A stretch of 64,000 nucleotides of DNA from Diplolepis rosae (GCA_030998225.1 JAPYXD010000714.1:5952001-6016000), one strand, 5' to 3'; shown: positions 12,186-26,900, numbered from the stretch's first letter. The notes: generated by a model from the sequence alone, not told the origin. Made by a program: numbers and translations.

Positions 12186-12333
12186 CATATGTGAACTTTT
12201 TTCGTTTTATGTGTGAATTAACGGTCTAAGTCACTTTTCGTTAAGACACAGTTTTTGCTCTGTACGAGGCCTCTCCGCCCTAGACACATTCAATTTTAAA
12301 AATGTTTTATAGTACGTCCAATGTTAATACATT
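12186..12333 (+). repeat. 148 bp deletion monomer 2
   Basis: Same 16 bp gap, in HOR copy 1. The preceding unit has GGGTCTAAG and CTCCGCTCGAGGG. The tail is GTCCAATGTTAATACATT, so the next boundary reads TTCATATG. Confidence 0.92.
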
Positions 12334-13982
12334 CATATGTGAAGTCCATAGGTGGTACACTTTTTTCGTTTTATATGTAAAATAACCGTCTAACTCAATT
12401 TTCGTTCGGCCCTTGCACTTTTGGTTTGTACGAGGGCTCTCTGCCTTCGATACATTTAGTTTAAAATTTTTTTATAGTACCGCCAATGATAATACATACA
12501 TATGCGATGTCCATAGGTGGTACACTTTTTTCGTTTTATATGTAAATTAACCGTCTAAGTCAATTTTCGTTTGGTCCCTTGCACTTTTGGTTTGTACGAG
12601 GGCTCTCCGCCTTCGATACATTTGATTTAAAATTTTATTATAGTACTTTCAATGATAATACATACATATGTGATGTCCATAGGTGGTGAACTTTTTTCGT
12701 TTTATATGTAAAATAACCGTCTAAGTCAATTTTCGTTCGGTCCCTTGCAGTTTTTGCTCCGTTCGAGGGCCCTTCGACCTAGATACATTTGATTGTAATT
12801 TTTCTTGTAGTACCGCCAATGATAATACATACATATGTGAAGTCCATAGGAGGTACACTTTTTTCGTTTTATATGTGAATTAACGTTCTAAGTCACTTTT
12901 CGTTTTGACACAGTTTTTGCTCTGTACGAGGGCCCTCCGCCCTAGATACATTCAATTTTAAAAGTGTTTTATAGTACCTCCAATGATAATGCATACATAT
13001 GTGAAGTCCATAGGTGGTACACTTTTTTCGTTTTATATGTAAATTAACCGTCTAAGTCAATTTTCGTTCGGTCCCTTGCACTTTTGGTTTGTACGAGGTC
13101 TCTCCGCCTTCGATACATTTAATTTAAAATTTTTTTATAGTACCTTCAATGATAATACATACATATGTGATGTCCATAGGTGGTAAACTTTTTTCGTTTT
13201 ATATGTAAAATAACCGTCTAAGTCAATTTTCTTTCGCTCTCTTGCAGTTTTTGCTCCGTTCGAGGGCCCTCCGACCTAGATACATTTAATTTTAATTTTT
13301 CTTGTAGTACCGCCAATGATAATAAATACATATGTGATGTCAATAGGTGGTACACTTTTTTCGTTTTATATGTGAATTAACGGTCTAAGTCACTTTTCGT
13401 TAAGTCACAGTTTTTGCTCTGTACGAGTGCCCTCCGCCCAAGATACATTCAATTTTGAAAATGTTTTATAGTACTTCCAATGATATCACATACATATGTG
13501 ATATCCATAGGTGGTAAACTTTTTTCGTTTTATATGTAAATGAACCGTCTAAGTCAATTTTCGTCCCACCCTTGCAGTTTTTGCTCTGTAAGAGGGCCCT
13601 CCCCCCCGATACATTTAAATTTAATTTTATTTTAGTACCTCCAATGATAATGCATACATATGTGATGTCCATAGGTTGTACACTTTTTTCGTTTTATATG
13701 TGAATTAACGCTCTAAGTCACTTTCCGTTAAGTCACTGTTTTTGCTCTGTACGAGGACCCTCCGCCCTCGGTTCATTTAATTTTAATTTTTTTTTTAGTA
13801 CCTCCAATGATAATGAATACATATGTGATGTCCACAGGTCGTAAACGTTTTTCGTTTTATATGTGAATTAACGGTCTAAGTCACTTTTCGTTAAGTCACA
13901 GTTTTTGCTCTGTACGAGGACCCTCCGCCATCCGTACATTCAATTTTAATTCTTTTTGTAATACCTCCAATGATAATGCATA

Positions 13983-14796
13983 CATATGTGATGTCCATAG
14001 GTGGTAAACGTTTTTCGTTTTATATGTGAATTAACGGTCTAAGTCACTTTTCGTTAAGTCACAGTTTTTGCTCTGTACGAGGGCCCTCCGCCCTAGATAA
14101 ATTTACTTTTATTTTTTTTTTTTTAGTACTTCCAATGATAATGCATACATATGTGATGTCCATAGTTGGTCAACTTTTTTCGTTTTATTTGTGAATTAAC
14201 GGGCTAAGTCACTTTTCGTTAAGTCACAGTTTTTGCTCTGTACGAGGGCCCTCCGCCCTAGATAAATTTACTTTTATTTTTTTTTTTAGTACTTCCAATG
14301 ATAATGCATACATATGTGATGTCCATAGTTGGTCAACTTTTTTCGTTTTATTTGTGAATTAACGGGCTAAGTCACTTTTCGTTAAGTCACATTTTTTGCT
14401 CTGTACGAGGACCCTCCGCCATCCGTACATTCAATTTTAATTCTTTTTGTAATACCTCCAATGATAATGCATACATATGTGATGTCCATAGGTGGTAAAC
14501 GTTTTTCGTTTTATATGTGAATTAACGGTCTACGTCACTTTTCGTTAAGTCACAGTTTTTGCTCTGTACGAGGGCCCTCCGCCCTAGATAAATTTACTTT
14601 TATTTTTTTTTTAGTACTTCCAATGATAATGCATACATATGTGATGTCCATAGTTGGTCAACTTTTTTCGTTTTATTTGTGAATTAACGGGCTAAGTCAC
14701 TTTTCGTTAAGTCACAGTTTTTGCTCTGTACGAGGGCACTCCGCCCTACACAAATTTACTTTTTTTTTTTTTTAGTACTTCCAATGATAATGCATA
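13983..14796. repeat. Local three-unit (491 bp) repeat in the D core
   Basis: Units cycle as GTGGTAAACG with a GCCCTAGATAAATTT tail, GTTGGTCAAC with the same tail, then GTTGGTCAAC with an ATCCGTACATTC tail. The next cycle starts at 14474, 491 bp on. The matching starts in HOR copy 2 are 22572 and 23054 (482 bp, shortened by T-tract and small deletions). Confidence 0.75.
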
Positions 14797-14999
14797 CATA
14801 TGTGATGTCCATAGTTGGTCAACTTTTTTTCGTTTTATAAGTGAATTAAAAGTCTTTGTCATTTTTCGTTCTGTCCCTTGCAATTTTTGTTTGTAATTTT
14901 GCCCTCCACGTACCCTAGCTTTTGCTCTGTACGAGGGCCCTCCGCCCTATATAAATTTACTTTTATTTTTTTTTTCAGTTCTTCCAATGATAATGCATA
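14797..14999 (+). repeat. 203 bp expanded monomer
   Basis: Starts as a D unit with GTTGGTCAAC, then reads GTCCCTTGCAATTTTTGTTTG (B-like) and a degraded GCCCTCCACGTACCCTAG. It then re-enters class D at CTTTTGCTCTGTACGAGGG. The middle cassette is thus present twice, once in B and once in D form. Confidence 0.88.
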
Positions 15000-15158
15000 C
15001 ATATGTGATGTCCATAGTTGGTCAACTTTTTTCGTTTGATTTGTGAATTAACGGGCTAAGTCACTTTTCGTTAAGTCACAGTTTTTGCTCTGTACGAGGG
15101 CCCTCCGCCCTAGATAAATTTACTTTTTTTTTTTTAGTACTTCCAATGATAATGCATA

Positions 15159-15360
15159 CATATGTGATGTCCATAGTTGGTCAACTTTTTTCGTTTTATA
15201 AGTGAATTAAAAGTCTATGTCACTTTTCGTTCGGTCCCTTGCAATTTTGGTTTGTACGTATGCCCTCCACGTTACCTCGCTTTTGCTCTGTACGAGGGCC
15301 CTCCGCCCTATATAAATTTACTTTTATTTTTTTTTTCAGTTCTTCCAATGATAATGCATA
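15159..15360 (+). repeat. 202 bp expanded monomer
   Basis: Same build as at 14797 with a better-preserved first cassette (TTGGTTTGTACGTATGCCC, then CACGTTACCTCGC). A unit of 159 bp separates the two. Confidence 0.88.
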
Positions 15361-18300
15361 CATATGTGATGTCCATACGTGGTTAACGTTTTTCGATTTA
15401 TATGTGAATTAACGCTCTAAGTCACTTTTCGTTAAGTCAATGATTTTGCTCTGTACGAGGACCCTCCGCCCTCTGTTCATATAGTTTTAATTTTTTTTTT
15501 AGTACCTCAAATGATCATGCATACATATGTGATGTCCATAGGTGGAAAACTTTTCTCGTTTTATATGTGAATTAACGGTCTACGTCACTTTTCGTTAAGT
15601 CACAGCTTTTGCTCTGTACGAGGGCCCTCCGCCCTAGATAAATTTACTTTTATTTTTTTTTTCAGTTCTTCCGATGATAATGCATACATATGTGATATCC
15701 ATAGGTGGTAAACTTTTTTTCGTTTTATATGTAAATGAACCGTCTAAGTCAATTTTCGTCCCACCCTTGCAGTTTTTGCTCTGTAAGAGGGCCCTCCCCC
15801 CGATTCATTTAAATTTAATTTTTTTTTTAGTACCTCAAATGATACTGCATACATATGTGATGTCCATAGGTTGTACACTTTTTTCGTTTTATATGTGAAT
15901 TAACGGTCTAAGTCACTTTTCGTTTTGACACAGTTTTTGCTCTGTACGAGGGCCCTCCGCCCTAGATACATTCAATTTTAAAAGTGTTTTATAGTACCTC
16001 CGATAATAATGCATACATATGTGATGTCCATAGGTTGTACACTTTTTTCGTTTTATATGTGAATTAACGGTCTAAGTCACTTTTAGTTAAGTCACTGTTT
16101 TTGCTCTGTAAGAGGACCCTCCGTCCTCGGTTCATTTAAATTTAATTTTTTTTTTAGTACCTCCAATGATAATAAATACATATGTGATGTCCACAGGTGG
16201 TAAACGTTTTTCGTTTTATGTGTGAATTAACGGTCTAAGTCACTTTTCGTTAAGTCACAGTTTTTGCTCTGTACGAGGGCCCTCCGCCCTAGATAAATTT
16301 TCTTTTATTTATTTTTTTATTACTTCCAATGATAATGCATACATATGTGATGTCCATAGTTGGTCAACTTTTTTCGTTTTATTTGTGAATTAACGGGCTA
16401 ATTCACTTTTCGTTAAGTCACAGTTTTTGCTCTGTACGAGGGCACTCCGCCCTAGATAAATTTACTATTATGTTTTTTTTTAGTACTTCCAATGATAATG
16501 CATATATATGTGATGGACATAGTTGGTCAACTTTTTTCGTTTAACTTGTGAATTAACGGGCTAAGTCACTTTTGGTTTTAGTCACTGTTTTTGCTCTGTA
16601 CGAGGACCCTCCGCCCTCGGTTCATTTAATTTTAATTTTTTTTTAGTACCTCCAATGATAATGAATACATATGTGATGTCCACAGGTGGTAAACGTTTTT
16701 CGTTTTATATTTGAATTAACGCTCTAAGTCACTTTCCGTTAAGTCACTGTTTTTGCTCTGTACGAGGACCCTCCGCCCTCGGTTCATTTAATTTTAATTT
16801 TTTTAGTACCTCCAACGATAATGAATACATATGTGATGTCCATAGGTGGTAAACGTATTTCGTTTTTTATGTGAATTAACGGTCTAAGTCACTTTTCGTT
16901 AAGTCACAGTTTTTGCTCTGTACGAGTGCCCTCTTCCCTAGATACATTCAATTTTGAATATGTTTTATAGTACATCCAATGATATTGCATACATATATGA
17001 AGACAATAGGTGGTGCACTTTTTTCGTTATATATGTAAATTAACCGTCTAAATCAATTTCCGTTAGGTCCCTTGCAGTTTTTGCTCTGTAAGAGGGCCCT
17101 CCGCCCTAGATAAATTTACTTTTATTTATTTTTTTATTACTTCCAATGATAATGCATACATATGTGATGTCCATAGTTGGTCAACTTTTTTCGTTTTATT
17201 TGTGAATTAACGGGCTAATTCACTTTTCGTTAAGTCACAGTTTTTGCTCTGTACGAGGGCACTCCGCCCTAGATAAATTTACTATTATTTTTTTTTAGTA
17301 CCTCCAACGATAATGAATACATATGTGATGTCCATAGGTGGTAAACGTATTTCGTTTTATATGTGAATTAACGGTCTAAGTCACTTTTCGTTAAGTCACA
17401 GTTTTTGCTCTGTACGAGTGCCCTGCGCGCTCGGTACATTCAATTTTATTTTTTTTTTTCAGTTCTTCCAATGATAATGCATACATATGTGATGTCCATA
17501 GTTGGTCAACTTTTTTCGTTTTATTTGTGAATTAACGGTCTAAGTCACTTTTCGTTAAGTCACAGTTTTTGCTCTGTACGAGTGCCCTCCGCGCTAGATA
17601 CATTCAATTTTGAAAATGTTTTATAGTACATCCAATGATATCACATACATATGTGAAGTCCATAGGTGGTGCACTTTTTTCGTTTTATATGTAAATTAAC
17701 AGTCTAAGTTACTTTTCATTAAGTCACAGTTTTTGCTCTGTACGAGGGCCCTCCGCCCTAGATACATTCAATTTAGAAAATGTTTTATAATACCTCCCAT
17801 GAAATCACATACATATGTGAAGTCTATAGGTGGTGCACTTTTTTCGTTTTATATGTAAATTAACCGTCTAAGTCAATTTTCGTTCGGTCCCTTGCACTTT
17901 TGGTTTGTACGAGGGCCCTCCGCCCTAGATACATTTGAATTTACTTTTTCTTGTAGTACCGCCAATGATAATACATGCATATGTGAAGTCCATAGGTGGT
18001 ACACTTTTTTCGTTTTATATGTAAACAAACCATCTAAGTCAATTTTCATTCGGTCCCTTGCACTTTTTGTTTGTACGAGGGCCCTCCGCCCTCGATACAT
18101 TCAATTTTAAAAACGTTTTATAGTACCTCCAATGACAATACATACATATGTGAAGTCCGTAGGTGGTAAACTTTTTTCGTTTTATATGTGAATTAACTGT
18201 CTAAGTCTCTTTTCGTTAAGACACAGTTTTTGCTCTGTACAAGGGCTCTCCGCGCTAGATTCATTCAATTATAAAAGTGTTTTATAGTACCTCGAATGAT

Positions 18301-20779
18301 AATACATACATATGTGAAGTCCATAGGTGGTAAACTTTTTTCGTTTTATATGTGAATTAACTGTCTAAGTCACTTTTCGTTAAGACACAGTTTTTGCTCT
18401 GTACAAGGGCTCTCGGCCCTAGATACATTCAATTTTAAAACAGTTTTATAGTACCTCCAATGATTATACATACATATGTGAAGTCCATATGTGGTAAACT
18501 TTTTTCGTTTTATATGTGAATTAACGGTCTAAGTCACTTTCCGTTAAGACACAGTTTTTGCTCTGTACAAGGGCTCGCCGCCCTAGATACATTCAATTTT
18601 AAAAACGTTTTGTAGTACCTCCAATGATTATACATACATATGTGAAGTCCATAGGTGGTAAACTTTTTTCGTTTTATATGTAAATTAACCGTCTAAATCA
18701 ATTTTCGTTCGGTCCCTTGCAGTTTTTGCTCTGTACGAGGGCCCTCCGCCCTAGATAAATTAAATTTTGATTTTTTTTAGTACCTCCAATGATAATGCAT
18801 ACATATGTGATGTCCATATGTGGTAAACGTTTTTCGTTTTATATGTGAACTAACGGTCTAAGTCACTTTTCGTTAAGTCACAGTTTTTGCTCTGTACGAG
18901 TGCCCTCCGCGCTAGATACATTCAATTTTGAAAAAGTTTAATAGTACATCCAATTATATTGCATACATATATGAAGTCCATAGGAGGTGCACTTTTTTAG
19001 TTTTATATGTGAATTAACGGTTTAAGTTGCTTTTCATTAAGTCAGAGTTTTTGCTCTTTGCGAGGGCCCTCCGCCCTTGATACAATTAATTTTAATTTTT
19101 TTTGTACCTTCAATGATAATGCATACACATGTGATGTCCATAGGTTGTAAACTTTTTTCGTTTTATATGTAAATTAACCGTCTAAATCAATTTTCGTTCG
19201 GTCCCTTGCAGTTTTTGCTCTGTACGAAGACCCTCCACCCTAGATAAATTTAATTTTAATTTTTTTTTAGTACCTCCTATGATAATGCATACATATGTGA
19301 AGTCCGTAGGTGGTAAACTTTTTTTGTTTTATATGTGAATTAACTGTCTAAGTCTCTTTCCGTTAAGACACAGTTTTTGCTCTGTACAAGGGCTCTCCGC
19401 CCAAGATACATTCAATTTTAAAAACGTTTTATAGTACCTCCAATGATTATACATACATATGTGATGTCCATAGGTGGTACACTTTTTTCGTTTTATATGT
19501 AAACTAACCGTCTAAGTCAATTTTCGTTCGGTCCCTTGCACTTTTGGTTTGAACGAGGGCCGTCCGCCCTCGATACGCTCAATTTTAAAAACGTTTTATA
19601 GTATCTCCAATGATAATACATACATATGTGAAGTCCGTAGGTGGTAAACTTTTTTCGTTTTATATGTGAATTAACTGTCTAAGTCCCTTTTCGTCAAGAC
19701 ACAGTTTTCGCTCTGTACAAGGGCTCTCCGCGCTAGATAGATTCAATTTTAAAAATGTTTTATAGTACCTCGAATGATAATACATACATATGTGAAGTCC
19801 ATAGGTGGTAAACTTTTTTCGTTTTATATGTGAATTAACGGTCTAAGTCACTTTCCGTTAAGACACAGTTTTTGCTCTGTACAAGGGCTCTCCGCCCTAG
19901 ATACATTCAATTTTAAAAACGTTTTATAGTACCTGAAATGATTATACATACATATGTGATGTCCATAGGTGGTACACTTTTTTCGTTTTATATGTAAACT
20001 AACCGTCTAAGTCAATTTTCGTTCGGTCCCTTGCACTTTTGGTTTGTACGAGGGCCCTCCGCCCTCGATACTTTCAATTTTAAAAACGTTTTATAGTACC
20101 TCCAATGATAATACATACATATGTGAAGTCCGTAGGTGGTAAACTTTTTTCGTTTTATATGTGAATTAACTGTCTAAGTCTCTTTTCGTTAAGACAAAGT
20201 TTTTGCTCTGTACAAGGGCTCTCCGCGCTAGATACATTCAATTTTAAAAGTGTTTTATAGTACCTCGAGTGATAATACATACATATGTGAAGTCCATAGG
20301 TGGTAAACTTTTTTCGTTTTATATGTGAATTAACGGTCTAAGTCACTTTTCGTTAAGACACAGTTTTTGCTCTGCACAAGGGCTCTCCGCCCTAGATACA
20401 TTCAATTTTAAAAACGTTTTATATTACCTCGAATGATTATACATACATATGTGATGTCCATAGGTGGTACACTTTTTTCGTTTTATATGTAAACTAACCG
20501 TCTAAGTCAATTTTCGTTCGATCCCTTGCACTTTTGGTTTGTACGAGGGCCCTCCGCCCTCGATACATTCAATTTTAAAAACGTTTTATAGTACCTCCAA
20601 TGATAATACATACATATGTGAAGTCCATAGGTGGTAAACTTTTTTCGTTTTATATGTGAATTAAGGGTCTAAGTCACTTTTCGTTCGGTCCCTTGCAGTT
20701 TTTGCTCCGCTCGAGGGCCCTCCTCCCTAGATACTTTTGATTTTAATTTTTCTTGTATTACCGCCAATGATAATACATA

Positions 20780-20927
20780 CATATGTGAACTTTTTTCGTT
20801 TTATGTGTGAATTAACGGTCTAAGTCACTTTTCGTTAAGACACAGTTTTTGCTCTGTACGAGGCCTCTCCGCCCTAGATACATTCAATTTTAAAAATGTT
20901 TTATAGTACGTCCAATGTTAATACATT
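20780..20927 (+). repeat. 148 bp deletion monomer 3
   Basis: Counterpart of the unit at 12186 in HOR copy 2, same AATGTTAATACATT tail. Confidence 0.92.
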
Positions 20928-23380
20928 CATATGTGAAGTCCATAGGTGGTACACTTTTTTCGTTTTATATGTAAAATAACCGTCTAACTCAATTTTCGTT
21001 CGGTCCTTGCACTTTTGGTTTGTACGAGGGCTCTCTGCCTTCGATACATTTAATTTAAAATTTTTTTATAGTACCTTCAATGATAATACATACATATGCG
21101 ATGTCCATAGGTGGTACACTTTTTTCGTTTTATATGTAAATTAACCGTCTAAGTCAATTTTCGTTTGGTCCCTTGCACTTTTGGTTTGTACGAGGGCTCT
21201 CCGCCTTCGATACATTTGATTTAAAATTTTATTATAGTACTTTCAATGATAATACATACATATGTGATGTCCATAGGTGGTGAACTTTTTTCGTTTTATA
21301 TGTAAAATAACCGTCTAAGTCAATTTTCGTTCGGTCCCTTGCAGTTTTTGCTCCGTTCGAGGGCCCTTCGACCTAGATACATTTGATTGTAATTTTTCTT
21401 GCAGTACCGCCAATGATAATACATACATATGTGAAGTCCATAGGAGGTACACTTTTTTCGTTTTATATGTGAATTAACGTTCTAAGTCACTTTTCGTTTT
21501 GACACAGTTTTTGCTCTGTACGAGGGCCCTCCGCCCTAGATACATTCAATTTTAAAAGTGTTTTATAGTACCTCCAATGATAATGCATACATATGTGAAG
21601 TCCATAGGTGGTACACTTTTTTCGTTTTATATGTAAATTAACCGTCTAAGTCAATTTTCGTTCGGTCCCTTGCACTTTTGGTTTGTACGAGGTCTCTCCG
21701 CCTTCGATACATTTAATTTAAAATTTTTTTATAGTACCTTCAATGATAATACATACATATGTGATGTCCATAGGTGGTAAACTTTTTTCGTTTTATATGT
21801 AAAATAACCGTCTAAGTCAATTTTCGTTCGGTCTCTTGCAGTTTTTGCTCCGTTCGAGGGCCCTCCGACCTAGATACATTTAATTTTAATTTTTCTTGTA
21901 GTACCGCCAATGATAATAAATACATATGTGATGTCAATAGGTGGTACACTTTTTTCGTTTTATATGTGAATTAACGGTCTAAGTCACTTTTCGTTAAGTC
22001 ACAGTTTTTGCTCTGTACGAGTGCCCTCCGCCCAAGATACATTCAATTTTGAAAATGTTTTATAGTACTTCCAATGATATCACATACATATGTGATATCC
22101 ATAGGTGGTAAACTTTTTCGTTTTATATGTAAATGAACCGTCTAAGTCAATTTTCGTCCCACCCTTGCAGTTTTTGCTCTGTAAGAGGGCCCTCCCCCCG
22201 ATACATTTAAATTTAATTTTTTTTTTAGTACCTCCAATAATAATGCATACATATGTGATGTCCATAGGTTGTACACTTTTTTCGTTTTATATGTGAATTA
22301 ACGCTCTAAGTCACTTTCCGTTAAGTCACTGTTTTGCTCTGTACGAGGACTCTCCGCCCTCGGTTCATTTAATTTTAATTTTTTTAGTACATCCAATGAT
22401 AATGAATACATATGTGATGTCCACAGGTAGTAAACGTTTTTCGTTTTATATGTGAATTAACGGTCTAAGTCACTTTTCGTTAAGTCACAGTTTTTGCTCT
22501 GTACGAGGACCCTCCGCCATCCGTACATTCAATTTTAATTCTTTTTGTAATACCTCCAATGATAATGCATACATATGTGATGTCCATAGGTGGTAAACGT
22601 TTTTCGTTTTATATGTGAATTAACGGTCTAAGTCACTTTTCGTTAAGTCACAGTTTTTGCTCTGTACGAGGGCCCTCCGCCCTAGATAAATTTACTTTTA
22701 TTTTTTTTTTAGTACTTCCAATGATAATGCATACATATGTGATGTCCATAGTTGGTCAACTTTTTTCGTTTTATTTGTGAATTAACGGGCTAAGTCACTT
22801 TTCGTTAAGTCACAGTTTTTGCTCTGTACGAGGGCCCTCCGCCCTAGATAAATTTACTTTTATTTTTTAATTACTTCCAATGATAAGGCATACATATGTG
22901 ATGTCCATAGTTGGTCAACTTTGTCGTTTTATTTGTGAATGAACGGGCTAAGTCACTTTTCGTTAAGTCACATTTTTGCTCTGTACGAGGACCCTCCGCA
23001 ATCCGTACATTCAATTTTAATTCTATTTGTAATACCTCCAATGATAATGCATACATATGTGATGTCCATAGGTGGTAAACGTTTTTCGTTTTATATGTGA
23101 ATTAACGGTCTACGTCACTTTTCGTTAAGTCACAGTTTTTGCTCTGTACGAGGGCCCTCCGCCCTAGATAAATTTACTTTTATTTTTTTTTTTAGTACTT
23201 CCAATGATAATGCATACATATGTGATGTCCATAGTTGGTCAACTTTTTTCGTTTTATTTGTGAATTAACGGGCTAAGTCACTTTTCGTTAAGTCACAGTT
23301 TTTGCTCTGTACGAGGGCCCTCCGCCCTAGATAAATTTACTTTTTTTTTTTTTTTTTAGTACTTCCAATGATAATGCATA

Positions 23381-23582
23381 CATATGTGATGTCCATAGTT
23401 GGTCAACTTTTTTCGTTTTATAAGTGAATTAAAAGTCTATGTCATTTTTCGTTCGGTCCCTTGCAATTTTGGTTTGTAAGTATGCCCTCCACGTACCCTC
23501 GCTTTTGCTCTGTACGAGGGCCCTCCGCCCTATATAAATTTACTTGTATTTTTTTTTTCAGTTCTTCCAATGATAATGCATA
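23381..23582 (+). repeat. 202 bp expanded monomer
   Basis: HOR copy 2 counterpart of 14797, with GTAAGTATGCCC and CACGTACCCTCGC. It is preceded by a run of 17 T. Confidence 0.88.
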
Positions 23583-23745
23583 CATATGTGATGTCCATAG
23601 TTGGTAAACTTTTTTCGTTTTATTTGTGAATTAACGGTCTACGTCACTTTTCGTTAAGTCACAGTTTTTGCTCTGTACGAGGGCCCTCCGCCCTAGATAA
23701 ATTTACTTTTTTTTTTTTTTTTAGTACTTCCAATGATAATGCATA

Positions 23746-23947
23746 CATATGTGATGTCCATAGTTGGTCAACTTTTTTCGTTTTATAAGTGAATTAAAAG
23801 TCTATGTCATTTTTCGTTCGGTCCCTTGCAATTTTGGTTTGTAAGTATGCCCTCCACGTTACCTCGCTTTTGCTCTGTACGAGGGCCCTCCGCCCTATAT
23901 AAATTTACTTGTATTTTTTTTTTCAGTTCTTCCAATGATAATGCATA
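23746..23947 (+). repeat. 202 bp expanded monomer
   Basis: HOR copy 2 counterpart of 15159, with CACGTTACCTCGC. Confidence 0.88.
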
Positions 23948-26900
23948 CATATGTGATGTCCATAGGTGGTAAACGTTTTTCGATTTATATGTGAATTAAC
24001 GCTCTAAGTCACTTTTCGTTAAGTCAATGATTTTGCTCTGTACGAGGACCCTCCGCCCTCTGTTCATATAGTTTTAATTTTTTTTTAGTACCTCAAATGA
24101 TCATGCATACATATGTGATGTCCATAGGTGGAAAACTTTTCTCGTTTTATATGTGAATTAACGGTCTACGTCACTTTTCGTTAAGTCACAGCTTTTGCTC
24201 TGTACGAGGGCCCTCCGCCCTAGATAAATTTACTTTTATTTTATTTTTTCAGTTCTTCCGATGATAATGCATACATATGTGATATCCATAGGTGGTAAAC
24301 TTTTTTCGTTTTATATGTAAATGAACCGTCTAAGTCAATTTTCGTCCCACCCTTGCAGTTTTTGCTCTGTAAGAGGGCCCTCCCCCCCGATACATTTAAA
24401 TTTAATTTTTTTTTTAGTACCTCCAATAATAGTGCATACATATGTGATGTCCATAGGTTGTACACTTTTTTCGTTTTATATGTGAATTAACGGTCTAAGT
24501 CACTTTTCGTTAAGTCACAGTTTTTGCTCTGTACGAGGGCCCTCCGCCCTAGATACATTCAATTTTAAAAGTGTTTTATAGTACCTCCGATAATAATGCA
24601 TACATATGTGATGTCCATAGGTTGTACACTTTTTTCGTTTTATATGTGAATTAACGGTCTAAGTCACTTTTAGTTAAGTCACTGTTTTTGCTCTGTAAGA
24701 GGACCCTCCGTCCTCGGTTCATTTAAATTTAATTTTTTTTTTAGTACCTCCAATGATAATAAATACATATGTGATGTCCACAGGTGGTAAACGTTTTTCG
24801 TTTTATGTGTGAATTAACGGTCTAAGTCACTTTTCGTTAAGTCACAGTTTTTGCTCTGTACGAGGGCCCTCCGCCCTAGATAAATTTTCTTTTATTTATT
24901 TTTTTATTACTTCCAATGATAATGCATACATATGTGATGTCCATAGTTGGTCAACTTTTTTCGTTTTATTTGTGAATTAACGGGCTAATTCACTTTTCGT
25001 TAAGTCACAGTTTTTGCTCTGTACGAGGGCACTCCGCCCTAGATAAATTTACTATTATTTTTTTTTTTAGTACTTCCAATGATAATGCATATATATGTGA
25101 TGTCCATAGTTGGTCAACTTTTTTCGTTTAGCTTGTGAATTAACGGGATAAGTCACTTTTCGTTAAGTCACTGTTTTTGCTCTGTACGAGGACCCTCCGC
25201 CCTCGGTTCATTTAATTTTAATTTTTTTTTTAGTACCTCCAATGATAATGAATACATATGTGATGTCCACAGGTGGTAAACGTTTTTCGTTTTATATTTG
25301 AATTAACGCTCTAAGTCACTTTCCGTTAAGTCACTGTTTTTGCTCTGTACGAGGACCCTCCGCCCTCGGTTCATTTAATTTTAATTTTTTTTTAGTACCT
25401 CCAACGATAATGAATACATATGTGATGTCCATAGGTGGTAAACGTATTTCGTTTTATATGTGAATTAACGGTCTAAGTCACTTTTCGTTAAGTCACAGTT
25501 TTTGCTCTGTACGAGTGCCCTCCTCCCTAGATACATTCAATTTTGAATATGTTTTATAGTACATCCAATGATATTGCATACATATATGAAGACAATAGGT
25601 GGTGCACTTTTTTCGTTTTATATGTAAATTAACCGTCTTAGTCAATTTTCGTTAGGTCCCTTGCAGTTTTTGCTCTGTAAGAGGGCCCTCCGCCCTAGAT
25701 AAATTTACTTTTATTTATTTTTTTATTACTTCCAATGATAATGCATACATATGTGATGTCCATAGTTGGTCAACTTTTTTCGTTTTATTTGTGAATTATC
25801 GGGCTAAGTCACTTTTCGTTAAGTCACAGTTTTTGCTCTGTACGAGGGCACTCCGCCCTAGATAAATTTACTTTTATTTTTTTTTTAGTACCTCCAACGA
25901 TAATGAATACATATGTGATGTCCATAGGTGGTAAACGTATTTCGTTTTATATGTGAATTAACGGTCTAAGTCACTTTTCGTTAAGTCACAGTTTTTGCTC
26001 TGTATGAGTGCCCTCCGCGCTCGGTACATTCAATTTTTTTTTTCAGTTCTTCCAATGATAATGCATACATATGTGATGTCCATAGTTGGTCAACTTCTTT
26101 CGTTTAATTTGTAAATTAACGGTCTAAGTCACTTTTCGTTAAGTCACAGTTTTTGCTCTGTACGAGTGCCCTCCGACCTAGATACATTCAATTTTGAAAA
26201 TGTTTTATAGTACATCCAATGATATCACATACATATGTGAAGTCCATAGGTGGTGCACTTTTTTCGTTTTATATGTGAATTAACGGTCTACGTCACTTTT
26301 CGTCAGTATGTCACAGTTTTTGCTCTGTACGAGGGCCCTCCGCCCTAGATACATTCAATTTAGAAAATGTTTTATAATACCTCCCATGAAATCACATACA
26401 TATGTGAAGTCCATAGGTGGTGCTCTTTTTTCGTTTTATATGTAAATTAACCGTCTAAGTCAATTTTCGTTCGGTCCCTTGCACTTTTGGTTTGCAAGAG
26501 GGCCCTCCGCCCTAGATACATTTGAATTTACTTTTTTTTATAGTACCTTTAATGATAATACATACATATGCGATGTCCATAGGTGGTACACTTTTTTCGT
26601 TTTATATGTAAACAAACCATCTAAGTCAATTTTCATTCGGTCCCTTGCACTTTTTGTTTGTACGAGGGCCCTCCGCCCTCGATACATTCAATTTTAAAAA
26701 CGTTTTATAGTACCTCCAATGATAATACATACATATGTGAAGTCCGTAGGTGGTAAACTTTTTTCGTTTTATATGTGAATTAACTGTCTAAGTCTCTTTT
26801 CGTTAAGACACAGTTTTTGCTCTGTACAAGGGCTCTCCGCGCTAGATTCATTCAATTTTAAAAGTGTTTTATAGTACCTCGAATGATAATACATACATAT

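Larger units (their letters stand above)
11852..20445. repeat. 8.59 kb higher-order repeat, copy 1
   Basis: 8594 bp, about 52 monomers. The rare reading CGTTCGATCCCTTGC near its start (11921) returns at 20515 and 29102. Order inside: B unit, C unit plus 148 bp deletion unit (12186), B and C units, a D-rich core at about 13.5-17.6 kb with the 202-203 bp units, then B and A units. A second tracer near the end, GAGGGCCGTCCGCCCTCG at about 19556, returns at about 28144. Units drift between copies around 18.7-19.3 kb, where order is only partly conserved. Confidence 0.85.
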
